DNA from: Ascoidea asiatica
Lineage: Eukaryota > Ascomycota > Saccharomycetes > Ascoideales > Ascoideaceae
Assembly (NCBI GenBank): GCA_001600695.1
Contig: BCKQ01000013.1
Coordinates: 248,001-312,000 of the forward strand
Direction: 5' to 3'
Length of the DNA stretch: 64,000 nt
Part shown: positions 9,878 to 21,875 of the stretch, in pieces
Numbering within the stretch: the first letter of the stretch is position 1
Layout of the letters: each line of letters begins with the position of its first letter
Made by a program: the position numbers and the translations under genes
Notes under the pieces: model-generated
Database searches by the model: none
What the model was told of the DNA's origin: nothing
What the model saw: only the letters and a program-made list of their open reading frames with translations

Positions 9878-10720
9878 TTTTACTTGTTTTATATTTATAA
9901 TCTCAATTGGATTGGCCTATTATTACTTCCTCTTAACTTCTTCTTAACCTCTTATTTAGTTCTTATCCAATGCTTTACTCAATTGATCAAAACCGAATAA
10001 ATCTGTGAATAAAAACAGTATGTAATTTAGAGTGAAATTAATTCAATAATTCAATATTTCAATTTATTTAATATATGGGATATGTGTCTATTGAGACTGT
10101 TGTTCGGGTCACGAGATGTGATAAGCCACGTTTGGTGCGGTAACTATCCGGGTAACTACGTTAGCCACTTATACACAGCCACAATTGTCAAATTAATAGA
10201 CCCTCACCAGTGGTAGAATCCATTTCCATGGCGTAAACATAAACATACCTTCAGTTACTTTAGTATACGTGTGACAGCAGCAGTACGCGCTGGTATAAAT
10301 AACCATCCCGGTTCGCGTTTATTTTTAGACGCGTCTGGTCGCGTGTGCTTTCTCACTGGAGGGCTTACGTCAGCGGCCGTGCTCTGCTGAGTCATCCCGC
10401 GCGCGCACTTTGCCAGAAACACGCCAGCAGAAACGCAACCGGCAAAAAAGCGCTGAGCTCGCGCCAATTTTAGCTTTGGAGCTGGAGCTTCTTTAAATTG
10501 AGTGGGAGTTTGAATTTGGCTTTGGTTTTGGCTTTGGCTCTGCTTGGCACTGGATTGGGATTAAAAAAAAATAATTATTTCAAATGGTTTAATATTCAAT
10601 TATCAATATCATTTGAAAAAAAAAAATATCAATATTAATATCAAATATTAATCAATATCTATCATTGTTTAACAATAAATCAAAAGATAACCAATCTTAT
10701 GAAACCCAGTTTTCTTTATC
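9878..10720 (+). promoter_or_regulatory. SWP1/CDC25 divergent promoter with GC-rich island
   Basis: The 10.08-10.55 kb part has near-balanced base composition and several recognisable sites: ACGCGT (MCB, 10329-10334), TTACGTCA (CRE/ATF-like, 10365-10372), TGAGTCA (Gcn4/AP-1, 10388-10394) and a CGCGCGCGC run (Rsc3-type, 10398-10406). These fit a regulated promoter. Assignment to particular factors is inference from motif knowledge. A 70-codon minus-strand frame here (10255-10467) is a composition artefact. Confidence 0.55.
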
Positions 10721-11664
10721 ATGGAAACTGAAACTCAGATTGACACCCAATTGTCGAGAAAGTTTTCAATTCCGGTTTCCAATCAATCAAATAATATTAA
10801 TTTAATTGATAATCAATCTCCAATTAATTATTCAAATTCAAATTCAAATTCAAATTCTCATTATTCAAATGAAATGGATGATACTAATGATACATCTGAT
10901 ATATCTGATATAACCGATTATTATGCAAATAATGAAGATGAAGAAGTAAATAATGATATTGATAATGATCATGATAATGAAAATTATGATTATAATTATG
11001 ATGAATATGATAATGATCATGAATTTGAATTTAATGATACAAATCAAATCAATTCTCCTAAAAATAATTTAAATTCTTTTAAATCTTCAAATAAATTACA
11101 TATCTCAATTAATCAAGTTGAATATCAAAATTTAAATCAAATTTCAAATCAAAATAAATATAATAATATTGAAGATATTGATGAAGATAATATTATCAAT
11201 GATAATAATGATGATAATGACGATAATGATGATAATGATGATAATGACGATAATGATTTTTATTATTCTCAAGATCAATATCATGCTGATATGAATGATT
11301 TAAATCATATTTCTGATATAAGTAATATTCATGATATTAATCATGTTTATTCAAATGATAATATTATACCTACTCAAAATGTAAATAATATTACCAATAC
11401 TAATAATACAATAATTAGTAACAATGATAATAGATTATCAAATTCAACTTTAGATGCAAGAAGAATATCAATAAGAAAATCAAATATAAGAAAATCAATT
11501 TCAACTCCAACTGCTTTAAATTTAAATTTAAATTTAAATCCACAATCTATAATCAAACAAAATAATAGAGATTCATTATCAACTTTAAAAGCAATAAGTC
11601 CAATAAATCCACTTTTCTCAAATAATCCAAATAATTCAAATAATCCCATAATTACCAACAATAC

Positions 11665-11699
<35 letters not shown>

Positions 11700-12403
11700 T
11701 AAATATAAAAAATTATATAGATAATGATTATGTTATAAGATCTCCTGCGAGAAGAGTATTAATTAATAATCCAAATAATATTATTGAAACAAATAATAAA
11801 ACAATATCTTCTCCAAAACAAAGAAAAAATCAAAAACTAATTCAAAGACAAAGATCAATATCAACTTCAATTTCGAATACAAATTCAAATTTAAATTTAA
11901 ATAATACTCCAACTACAATAAGAAATTCTTCTTTATATTCTTCAACTTCAACTGTAGATTTATCATTTGATTCTCAATATTCAAATAATTCTTTTTCTTC
12001 AATCACTTATGATAATCTTACTAATAATAGTATTACCAATATTAATGATAACAATAATACTATCTTAAATAATAGTCCAAATACAAATATTAATGTTAAT
12101 AATAATTTTATAAATAATCAAATTCAATCAAAATCAAGTAATCAAAATTTATTAAAACAATTTACAGATATGAATTTAAATTCAAATCAAAATCAAAATC
12201 AAAATCAAAATTCAAGATCAATATCTCAATCTCAACCTCAACCAAATTTAAATTTAAATTTAATTGAAGATTCTCCAATTTTACCACAAGATCCAAAAAG
12301 TAAACAAAGACAATCAAGATCAAGAGCTGCTTCAAATGCAATTCGAACTAATTCTTCAATAAATTTTGATCAACCACTGCAATATTATACAAATGTTCAT
12401 AAT

Positions 12404-12467
<64 letters not shown>

Positions 12468-15400
12468 GTATTAATAACAGCCTTAATAATGCTCAACTTA
12501 AAAATACAATAAATAATATACCTAATAATACAAATATTATTCAACCTAATATTAATAATAATCCTGAACCTACAATAGAACCTCAGATTCATAGACTTGA
12601 CGATTCTCAATTTGAATATGTAGAATCTTCAAAACAAAATAAATCTTCAAATCAGGAAGAATTTGATGAATTTGGTAATGAAAATGATGATGACGAAGAA
12701 GCTTTTTCTCCTTTATTTATAAAAGCTTTACATGATTTTGATGCAAATTCTTTACAGACTGATGATTCTGCAATTTGTGTTTCATTTAATGAAAATGATA
12801 TTGCTTTTGTTTATAATATTCATGAATCTGGTTGGGGTGAAGTAACTTTATTAAATTCTTTAACAAAAGGTTGGGTACCAATAAATTATTTTGATCAAGC
12901 AATTCAAGAAAATGTAAATTGTAAAACTGCATCTGAAATTGCGGAATCAAGAATTTATTTAAAACCTTTATTTGCAGCTGCTACAAAATTTATCTTAAAT
13001 CCACAAGATTATTATAAAGTTAGTGCTGATGCTTTTACTTTTTCAATAAGTTATATTAATGAAATTAAAGATGGTGTTAGATTATTATTAGAATATACTG
13101 ATTGTTTATCAAGACAAGCTTCAATTGTTCAAAAAAGACCTTTAATAAGAAAAATTAGAAAAGCACTATTAGCTGATTGGTATAATTTAATGACAAAAGC
13201 TGAAAAATATAAAGGTACAACAAATGAACAAAAAATTGATTTATTAATTTTAATGGTTTTTAAAGTTGTAATTAAATCATTAGCTTTTCTTGAAATTTGG
13301 GGTTATGAATTTGATTCAATTAAAAAACAAGAAGAAGAAAATGCTTTGAATAGATCTACTCCGGTAACAAAAAAAAATCATAAAAGTTCTCCTTCGCCTA
13401 ATAAAACTTTAACACCTTCTAATAAAAGTACTCCTCGTATAGCTCTGTCTAGAAGAATTGATGCAAAATCTCGTTTTAGTCCATTGAATCAAACTGTGAT
13501 TGCATCACCAAGTGATATGAACACAGAACAAACTCAATCTATCCAAAATCCAACTTCAAAAGAATTAATCAATTCCTCCTTCGACCAGAATCATAAAGAT
13601 TCCAGAATTCCAGTACCTACTAATCAACTAAGTAATAAGCATAAAGAGTATAAAACTCCACCTAGAAGTATACTTAAGACAAGGGAAAAAGAAAAAGAAA
13701 AGGAATCTCTTGTAGGTCTCGAAGAACCATTCAATGCAAATAGAAAATCCATTAATCGTAAAAGTCTAAGGAAATCAGCTTCAACACCTAATCCTTTACA
13801 GAAGCATGATCGAAGAGTTTCTAAAAGAAAAAGTAAAAACGAAAAAATTTTATATTTAGATGAAGCTCCAATGGCAAGAGAGAGATTGATTGAAATTAAT
13901 CATTTATTATTTCAATATCTCAGTTTGATTTTAGGACGATTAGATATGATTGAGCATAATAGTACTGGTTGTGATACATTAGAGGTTGTTGTTCACCAAA
14001 TAATATTGCTTCTTCGAGAAATATTATTTATTGGGAAATCAGCTACGAAATTATTAAACTTATCCAATTATTCGTTAGATAGTTCTCTTGACAACTTACT
14101 TTCTTTGGTAAGTGAATTGGTTTCTAGTGTTAAGCATTTAGTGACTAAAACAATTCTTGAAGATAATTTAACTCCTTTATCACCAACATCTCCACGCACA
14201 GTTACCGATCAAGAAGATTTCAATCTGAAAAACAAGCGAAGTAGTTCTTATTACTATACAGTTGAAGGTGGAAAATTAATTGGAGTTGTAGCAAGGATGA
14301 TTAGAGCAGTTTCAAATTCTTCTAAGAGTTGTCGATATCTATTGGATTTATCTGGAGATTTTAGGTTAAATGCAGAACGAAAATATCCTGATTTCCTGAA
14401 AATGAAAATTACTCCAAAGGAATTCATTAGAAAATGTTCAATTGGCCTACTTGAAGCAGGTTCGAGTAGTAGGAACAGTAAAATTAGCACTGGTTCTTCT
14501 GACAGTACTAGATTTCTTAATAATCGTCGTTCGATAATTCAAACCAGTCCATCTAGTCTGGGTTCCAAGGGAAGAAGAGAATCTTTAAGATATTCAATTG
14601 TCCGAGCTGGAACTTCAGGAAAGCTTTCATTAAGTGAAGCAGGAGCTACTTTACTTCAAGAAGTTTTACCAGAATTTTCTGATTCTTCTCAATTCATGGT
14701 AAGGACATCTGGTTTTGAAAGGTATAAGGACTCTCCAAATAGAAATAGTGAATACAGGCAGAATGCATTCTCAATTGAAAATGAGATCTTGCTAGATGAT
14801 AACGGAAATTTACTTGGTGCAACTTTCAGGGCATTGATTTACTTGCTTGTAAATGAACTAAACAAGCCCGATCATTTTTTTCTATCCACTTTCTTTTTAA
14901 CTTTTAGAATATACTCTACACCAGCTGACCTTGTTGAGGAATTAATCAAAAGATTTGATGTTAATGATGAAGAGAAGGGATTTAGCCCAGATGGCGATGG
15001 AGATTATAACTACCAGCCAAACCAACAATATTCAACTTTTGATTCAAGGATTAAAAACCGAAGAAAATTAATTCTCAATATATTCAAAATATGGCTTGAG
15101 AGTTATTGGAGTTATAGCCAAGATTATGTACTCCTTCCTACAATTATCAATTTCTTGAATGAAAGTGCAATCTTTTATTTGCCTAGAGAAGTTTATAAAG
15201 TGTTAGAAATTTGTGCAAAACTAGCTGCTAATCCTCCTTCAGAAAATACTGAGTATGTAAATCTTTTTTCGGAAGATCTTCAATTGGTTACAAGAAGAAT
15301 TGGGCAGCTTAATAAGGATTCGCTCGAAAACAGCTCAATATCCAATACATCTGTGATGACTGGAAGTAGTATTAGTACTATGGGTAACGATTTAAGACGA

Positions 15401-16579
15401 GTGCCTTCTACAAGTTCATCGACAGCTTCCTCTATTAGATCTAATTTACCTTTTTCCTCATGGCTTTCTGGGTCACATTTTTCTTCGATGCTAAGTAAAA
15501 ATCAGATATTTGCTATTGAGAGACTTATAACTCAATTTAGAAGTGTTTTAGGTGAGTTATGGTCATCTCAAACTATTGCAGAAACAAACGCTAAAATATA
15601 TCGTCCTATTGATTTCAAACAGCTACTTAATTCATGGTTTGTGATCTGTAAAAAACATGTTGATATTCCAACACCCCTGTCAAAAAATGTTTCTCTTTTA
15701 AGTTTCAATTGTATGGAGTTATCAAAACAATTAACCATTGTTGAATCTAAAATATTTGTTTCAATAAAGGCTGAAGAGATGTTAAATGAGAACTTTACTC
15801 AAAAGAAATTGCATTTGAAAAAAAGTTTGAATGTTGAAAAATCAATTTTATTCACTAACTTATTGTCTGAATATGTGGTTGAAACAGTATTGCAAGAAAA
15901 CATCTCTTTTAAAACTCGTGTGTCAAATTTAAAGTATTGGGTAAAGGTTGCTTATTGTTGCCTTATGTTAAGAAACTTCAATTCTTTAGCTGCAATCATG
16001 ACAACATTGCAGTCGGTATCAGTTAGTAGAATTAATAAGTTGTTTTCATATTTAAGTCATAAGTATGTCGAACTATTCGATTATCTTATTTCAATCATTA
16101 AGCCAGATAAAAACTTTTCTGTTTACAGAAGAAAATTAGGAAAATATTTAAATTCAAGAGAGCAAGTTACAAATATTCCATTGGTTCCTTATATCAATTT
16201 ATTTTTGCATGATGTTATTTTCATCAATGAATGTAATCCTAATCATAGAAACGTTGCTGGATATATGAAATTAATTAATTTTGATAAACATTGTAAAATC
16301 GTCAAGATCTTAGCTGAGATGGAATATTTTCAAGTAGACTATTCTTCAAATTTCAATATCAACTCATCCATGAACAATATCAATACAAATAAAAGGGATT
16401 CTATATTTTCTTTTTCTGGTTCATTCAGAGATACTTCATATGATAAAATAACAATGACCTCAATACCAGCTTTACAAGAATTCATTTTAATCGAACTTTT
16501 AATAACTCATATGCTCTATGTAAATGATCCTGATAGGCAATGGACTCTAAGTTATGCTGTTCAACCTAAATCTAAATAA
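10721..16579 (+). CDS. Ras guanine-nucleotide exchange factor Cdc25
   Basis: The 1952-residue protein has an N-terminal disordered part (1-660) rich in Asn, Asp and Ser, including an Asp/Asn repeat (about 161-178) and a long Asn run encoded by (AAT)n at about 12411-12468. An SH3 domain follows (about 664-728: FIKALHDFDANS...GWVPINYFDQ), then a Ser/Lys-rich middle. The RasGEF N-terminal (REM) domain is at about 1355-1500 (GATFRALIYLLVNELNKPDHF). The CDC25-type catalytic domain is at about 1655-1945 (LTIVESKIF...LRNFNSLAAIMTTLQS). Cdc25 activates Ras and so the cAMP/PKA pathway at the plasma membrane. The C-terminus (QPKSK) lies after the LLITHMLYVND stretch. The length is greater than S. cerevisiae Cdc25 (1589) because of the low-complexity N-terminus. 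Confidence 0.95.
12405..12468 (+). repeat. (AAT)n microsatellite coding a poly-Asn tract
   Basis: About twenty AAT codons in a row inside CDC25 encode an uninterrupted Asn run. The tract is probably length-variable between strains. Confidence 0.9.
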
Positions 16580-17087
16580 AAAGGTAGTCAGTTTATGAGA
16601 CTTGAAGCCCTTTTAAAAAAGATTTTGTTCGTTATTTTACTTTTCAATTCCAATATTTTGTTTTTTTTAAAAATTTGTATTAATTAAACTTTGTATTATT
16701 ATATTATTTCTCTTTTTATTTGTTATTTTATGGACTACTTTTTATCTTTTTTTCTTATTCTCTTTTACACTATTTTATTTTATATATATTGTTTTGTTTT
16801 ATTTTATTTTGTTTTGTTATTTCTTGAATATGTATTGTTCCTCTTTTTTGTTTTTCCACTCAATGCAAAATTTTGCACAAAAGTTTAATATCTATTCAAT
16901 TTCTACATTGTCATCCCAAATTATTACAAATTTTTATTGGATGGCAATAGTTTCGTTACTATATTCGTTTTAAATGATTTTAGTTCCTTTGTTCCTTTAA
17001 TATAGTTTTTGTTATATAGTGAGAAATATAATGTTACTAAATAGTTGTTTACTGAAAGTTAAAGAATCAAAGTTGTAATAGACAAAT
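16580..17087. other. Convergent intergenic region after CDC25
   Basis: This holds the T-rich 3' flanks of CDC25 and the minus-strand membrane-protein gene. A 65-codon frame at 16691 is Phe/Tyr/Leu-rich from poly-T DNA and not a credible gene. No RNA gene is seen. Confidence 0.5.
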
Positions 17088-19256
17088 CTACCATGGGGAC
17101 TTATCAAGTAATGTGTTCACATCAATGCACTGACAATCCTTTTTTATTTTAGAGTCAGCATCAATACCAAAAGAAGTTTTTTCTAACCAACCAAAAGCAT
17201 TTGGTCCCCATGTTGGAATAAAGCACATTCCATATACTGGACATTTTTCATTACAATCATAAAAACTTTCCCAATTCAATAGTTCTAATATATTTATGAG
17301 TTTTTGATAATTATTTATGAAAATGTGATTATATTTTGATAATAATTCCACCTGCTTTCCACTTGAATTTCGTTTATTCAAATAAATATCAATACTTTCA
17401 GGGGTATTTTCAAATCCATAAAGATCAATTAAAACATTTTTTGAAAGATTAAATGTTTCAAAAATATATTTAAATAATTCTTCTGTTATTTTTGAGATTG
17501 AACTTAATATCAACAAATCAGATTCAGACTGTAAATTTTTTGTAGGATGAATATAATCATAAACAGCAATTTTCAATGCATTCGTTTCTCTTTCAGTTAA
17601 TGAAGGAATATTTGCATCTTGATATCTTCTATAGGTATTAATAGTATATGTAGATAAATTATAAGTAGTCATATCTAGAATATTAAAAAGTGAATTAATA
17701 GAATTATTATCTAAAGTTTGAAAATCATTGAATTCTTTTAATAACAAAGGATTTGAATTTGTTATATTTTCAGAATTATTTAAATACTTTTCAAGAATTT
17801 CTTTAATAGTTAATAATATTGGACTAAATTTTTCAACAATTCCTTCAGTAATTATTTGCCAATCAGTTCCATCCCAATAATTTATAAAATCACTATTTTT
17901 TTGAAAAATTGTTTCAATTTGATTTCTTATTGCATATTTATGTTCAATAGGCCAATTAGTATTAATTCTTCTTTTAACAGGATTTGGATCAATATAAGTT
18001 CTAGTTAAAGCAGTTGTGAAACCTCTGTAATCAACCTTAATTCTTTTTTCTTTATTATAATGACGACTTCCAGCTAAGAAATGTTCATAAGAAGTCATTT
18101 TACCAAAAATTGTGAAAATTTCATTTCTTTTATCAAGTAAATTATTTTGATCTTTAGTAAATTCATTATTTTTGTGATTAATTAAATAATTATTTGAATC
18201 TATTGAAGAATCATGATAAATGAAGTCATTTAAAGTATATGACATTTCAGGTCTTGGATCATTTTTAATATTCATAAGATTTGATTCTAACATATATTTA
18301 TCATAATCAATTAATTTCAATTTAGAAGTATCATTAAAATTACAAACTATCATTTCAAAACCTATTTCAACTCTAATAATTCCATCTAAACCATTGAATT
18401 TTTCATTACCCCAATTACATATATCAATTGCATAATCTCTTTCATTGATAATTTCTTTATAATCATTTGAATAATAAGATTCATTAGCTAAAATAAGTTG
18501 AGTATCTTGAGAACCAGAAGATTCTTTTGAAGCAGCAGCACCATCAATAATTAAAATTTTATTTAAATCTTTTAAAGTTTGAAAAACAGTTATAAAAGAA
18601 TTATTATAAATCCAATCAGGTTCATTACTTTCATAAATTGTATTTTTATATTTTGAATAATTAGGAGGATATCTTGCAGGAGGTGTACCACCAGGTGGAC
18701 CAGAATGATAATCTCTTTTATTTGAAATTCTACCACCAAAACCCATACCAAACCCATAAGCAAATTCCCAATCAAATGATATCCATTCAGGACTTTCAGG
18801 GAAAGTATTATCATTAGGTTTTGCATGATATAATAAAGTACCTTTTGGTATAAACCCAGTAAAAATAGATAAACCATTTTTATTAATTGTTTGAGATTTT
18901 TGTTTTAGAATACCATGAATAGAATTAAAAATTTGAGAAGAATTTTGAATATCAATATTTTGAGTGAAATTATTATAATTTGAAATATTTAAATTTGAAT
19001 AATAATTATAATCAAAATTTAAATTTTTACTATATTCATAATTATCATTATTATCTACATTTTCAATAAATGAAGGAATAATTTTGTTATTATTGAGTTT
19101 TATTGGAACAAATTTTTCATTAAAAGAATATAAGTTCAAAAATAAACTTATAATAAAAAAAACTTTTAAAATCATTAATTTTGAATTTTTTTTTGAATCA
19201 TGCTCTTGAATATTTTCAATATTTTGAACATTTTTCTCAGTACTTAGAAAAACCAT
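17088..19256 (-). CDS. Membrane-anchored fungal protein of unknown function (YJL132W-type family suspected)
   Basis: The 722-residue protein has a short cytosolic N-terminus, one hydrophobic segment (about 27-44) and a large, probably extracytoplasmic domain with many N-glycosylation sequons. The most conserved-looking blocks are SIHGILKQKSQ...NGLSIFTGFIPKGTLLYHAKP (about 113-148), EWISFDWEFAYGFG, and a C-terminal Cys-containing block (FYDCNEKCPVYGMCF...GWLEKTSFG). This pattern recalls a widespread ascomycete family that includes yeast YJL132W, sometimes described as phospholipase-D-like. That link comes from memory of family motifs and is tentative. No catalytic signature could be confirmed. 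Its promoter is the 1.4-kb region to the right. Confidence 0.7.
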   Translation of the reverse strand: MVFLSTEKNVQNIENIQEHDSKKNSKLMILKVFFIISLFLNLYSFNEKFVPIKLNNNKIIPSFIENVDNNDNYEYSKNLNFDYNYYSNLNISNYNNFTQNIDIQNSSQIFNSIHGILKQKSQTINKNGLSIFTGFIPKGTLLYHAKPNDNTFPESPEWISFDWEFAYGFGMGFGGRISNKRDYHSGPPGGTPPARYPPNYSKYKNTIYESNEPDWIYNNSFITVFQTLKDLNKILIIDGAAASKESSGSQDTQLILANESYYSNDYKEIINERDYAIDICNWGNEKFNGLDGIIRVEIGFEMIVCNFNDTSKLKLIDYDKYMLESNLMNIKNDPRPEMSYTLNDFIYHDSSIDSNNYLINHKNNEFTKDQNNLLDKRNEIFTIFGKMTSYEHFLAGSRHYNKEKRIKVDYRGFTTALTRTYIDPNPVKRRINTNWPIEHKYAIRNQIETIFQKNSDFINYWDGTDWQIITEGIVEKFSPILLTIKEILEKYLNNSENITNSNPLLLKEFNDFQTLDNNSINSLFNILDMTTYNLSTYTINTYRRYQDANIPSLTERETNALKIAVYDYIHPTKNLQSESDLLILSSISKITEELFKYIFETFNLSKNVLIDLYGFENTPESIDIYLNKRNSSGKQVELLSKYNHIFINNYQKLINILELLNWESFYDCNEKCPVYGMCFIPTWGPNAFGWLEKTSFGIDADSKIKKDCQCIDVNTLLDKSPW

Positions 19257-20651
19257 TTGAATATTATTGATATCTTTAGTAAAAACTGATAAAGTTGAAA
19301 ATTATTGATAAAATTCATTAATTAAATAAATATATATAAATGTATATGAGTATATATATAAAAATCAAAAAGGTTCATATGAATACTAATGATATTGTCT
19401 TTGAAAGTTGATTGAATTCAAAATTAATTAATTATAAATTAAGAGACTAATTAAAAATCAAGGCATTTTTTTCTTAATGTTTTTTTAAGACAAAAATTTA
19501 AAGTCAAAATTTAAGGATCATTATTTAAATTTGAATTTGAATTAAATTTATAAACGAACCCAAATTTAATAAGAACATAGGAAGGAAACTTGGCTCAAAA
19601 AAGACATTTTTTTTTGGATCATTTAATAATAAAATTTAATAAGTTTAATAAATGTAATGTATAGACATTTATATAAAGTGAATAATTCTCTTGGACTCAC
19701 ATTTTGCAGGTTCTTAAGATTAGTTTTTAAATTAAATTGTGGTAATTTTAATTGACCAGGTAAAAGATAGTGAAATTGTTAACTTTAAGACTATCAATTA
19801 GGAGAACTTAACAAACGAGATAGACATTAAAAGGATTATGAACTTAATGAACATTGTGGAGTTGATAGACATTAATTAGTTGATAAATTGATAAATAATA
19901 ATTGATACTTGATAAATAATAATTAATAAATAATACTAAACAATAATCAATAATCAATAATTGATGAAGACATAAAATTGTGGTGGGTGAGGACAAGAAA
20001 TTGAAATATATTCACGTTTAGACCAAGGCGAGTGAACCAAACTTCTTTTCTCAACTGGGTCTTGGCTTTTGTCTGTCCCACAGGGTCTGATCACCTGACA
20101 TGTAGTCGGATGTTGTTTTGTAAATATTACCGTAATAGCATGAACACAGTGTCCCACATATATAAGCCTTGTGCATTGCCTGTTTAGGTGTGGTCTTATT
20201 AAATTACTCTTTTGGGAAAATAAAAAAAGGTTTTGAGCCAAGACCAGAGTTTTTCCGAAAGAGGGCTGCAAATAAGGTCTCGGACTAGAAATGTTTTTTT
20301 AGGACAGCCGGCGACCACCGAGAAGAACAGTACCCGACTTTAATCAACGGATCTCAATCAACGGACTTCAATCGACGAAGCTTAACGAATGTAAACGAAC
20401 AAGAAACTAAAAATAATGAAATTTGCAGACCCGATCAGAAACATAAATACAGCGATTGGGTCACTTTGAAAAAACTCGAACATTTTTCATTTATTTACAA
20501 AGGGTCTATTTAATAGTACTAGTAACGATATTACTCTAAAGGCTTTTTTTAATTTGAAAATAAATACATGAAAAGAATATAAATTAATTAGATTATTAAA
20601 ATATTTAATTATTTATGAATGAATAGTTACTTTAGTTACTTTAGTTTAAAA
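19257..20651 (-). promoter_or_regulatory. Upstream region of the 17-19 kb gene
   Basis: The first 700 bp is AT-rich. From 19980 to 20460 composition is more balanced. That part contains a TATATAAG TATA-like element (about 20158) and a 14-bp near-tandem repeat at 20342-20383. The only frame is a 105-codon minus-strand one (19954-20271), with no recognisable domain and codon use unlike the neighbouring genes. I do not call it a gene. Confidence 0.45.
20342..20383. repeat. 14-bp degenerate tandem repeat (AATCAACGGATCTC type)
   Basis: Three head-to-tail copies lie at 20342-20355, 20356-20369 and 20370-20383. The third has diverged. They sit in the GC-richer intergenic DNA and could be a factor-binding array. 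Confidence 0.7.
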
Positions 20652-21875
20652 TTAAAAATTTGCAGAAAGACGATTTGCAACAGATTGAATAAATTCTTCA
20701 GTTGTAACATAACTTGAACGATCAGTTTTACCTTGAACTAAAGCTAAATCTTTAGTCATAATACCATCAATTTGAACAGTATCAATAGTTGCTTTTTCTA
20801 ATAATTCACCAAATTTAACAACATCAGGAGTTTGATCTAATTTACCTCTTTGAATAATACCTCTTGTCCAAGCAAAAATACTTGCAATTGAATTTGTTGA
20901 AGTTTCTTCACCTAATTGATGTCTTCTATAATGTCTTGTTACAGTACCATGAGCAGCTTCAGCTTCAAAAGTTTTACCATCTGGAGTTACTAAAACTGAA
21001 GTCATTAAACCTAAAGAACCAAAACCTTGAGCAACAATATCAGATTGAACATCACCATCATAATTTTTCATAGCAATAATAAAACCACCTTTTGATTTTA
21101 TCATTTGTGCAACCATATCATCAATTAATCTATGTTCATACCAAATTCCAGAATCTTTAAAAAGTTTTGAATATTTTGTATCATAAATATTTTGAAAAAT
21201 ATCTTTAAATCTACCATCATATTTTTTTAAAATTGTATTTTTTGTTGACATATATAAAGGTAATTTTCTTTCTAAAGCTAATTTAAAAGAAGCTTCTGCA
21301 AAACCAGTAATTGATTCATCAGTATTATACATTGATAAAGCAACACCAGAAGAAGTATAATTATAAACAGGAATTTCCATAATTTTTGAACCATCTTTTG
21401 GAGTAAAAACTAATTTTAATTCACCAGGACCTGGTATTAAAGTATCAGTTGCTTTATATTGATCACCAAAAGCATGTCTACCAATAATAATTGGTTTATC
21501 CCATTGTGGTACAATTCTTGGAATATTTGGTATAACAATTGGTTCTCTAAATACAGTACCACCTAAGATATTTCTAATTGTACCATTTGGACTTAACCAC
21601 ATTTTTTTTAAATTAAATTCTTTAACTCTTTGTTCATCAGGAGTTATAGTTGCACATTTTACACCAACTTGATATTTTAAAATTGCATTTGAAGCATCAA
21701 TTGTAACTTGATCATTTGTTTGATCTCTATATTCAATACCTAAATCAAAATATTTTAAATCAATATTTAAATATGGTAAAATTAATAAATCTTTAATTAA
21801 TTTCCAGATAATTCTGGTCATTTCATCACCATCCAATTCAACTATTGGATTTTTAACAGTAATTTTTTCAACCAT
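20652..21875 (-). CDS. NADP-dependent isocitrate dehydrogenase, cytosolic type
   Basis: The 407-residue protein matches the eukaryotic NADP-IDH family along its length: [16 protein letters not shown] at the start, [19 protein letters not shown] (substrate-binding Ser/Asn/Arg block, about 94-112), [33 protein letters not shown] (metal-binding Asps) and [13 protein letters not shown]. It converts isocitrate to 2-oxoglutarate with NADPH production. There is no mitochondrial presequence and no C-terminal peroxisomal tripeptide (it ends SANF), so it corresponds to cytosolic Idp2 rather than Idp1 or Idp3. Codon use is heavily biased to TTA, AGA, GGT and CCA, consistent with strong expression. Confidence 0.95.
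   Translation of the reverse strand: MVEKITVKNPIVELDGDEMTRIIWKLIKDLLILPYLNIDLKYFDLGIEYRDQTNDQVTIDASNAILKYQVGVKCATITPDEQRVKEFNLKKMWLSPNGTIRNILGGTVFREPIVIPNIPRIVPQWDKPIIIGRHAFGDQYKATDTLIPGPGELKLVFTPKDGSKIMEIPVYNYTSSGVALSMYNTDESITGFAEASFKLALERKLPLYMSTKNTILKKYDGRFKDIFQNIYDTKYSKLFKDSGIWYEHRLIDDMVAQMIKSKGGFIIAMKNYDGDVQSDIVAQGFGSLGLMTSVLVTPDGKTFEAEAAHGTVTRHYRRHQLGEETSTNSIASIFAWTRGIIQRGKLDQTPDVVKFGELLEKATIDTVQIDGIMTKDLALVQGKTDRSSYVTTEEFIQSVANRLSANF

Noticed and set aside
19954-20271. 105-codon minus-strand frame
   Set aside because: It has codon use unlike local genes and no domain, and lies in a GC-richer promoter stretch where stops are rarer.
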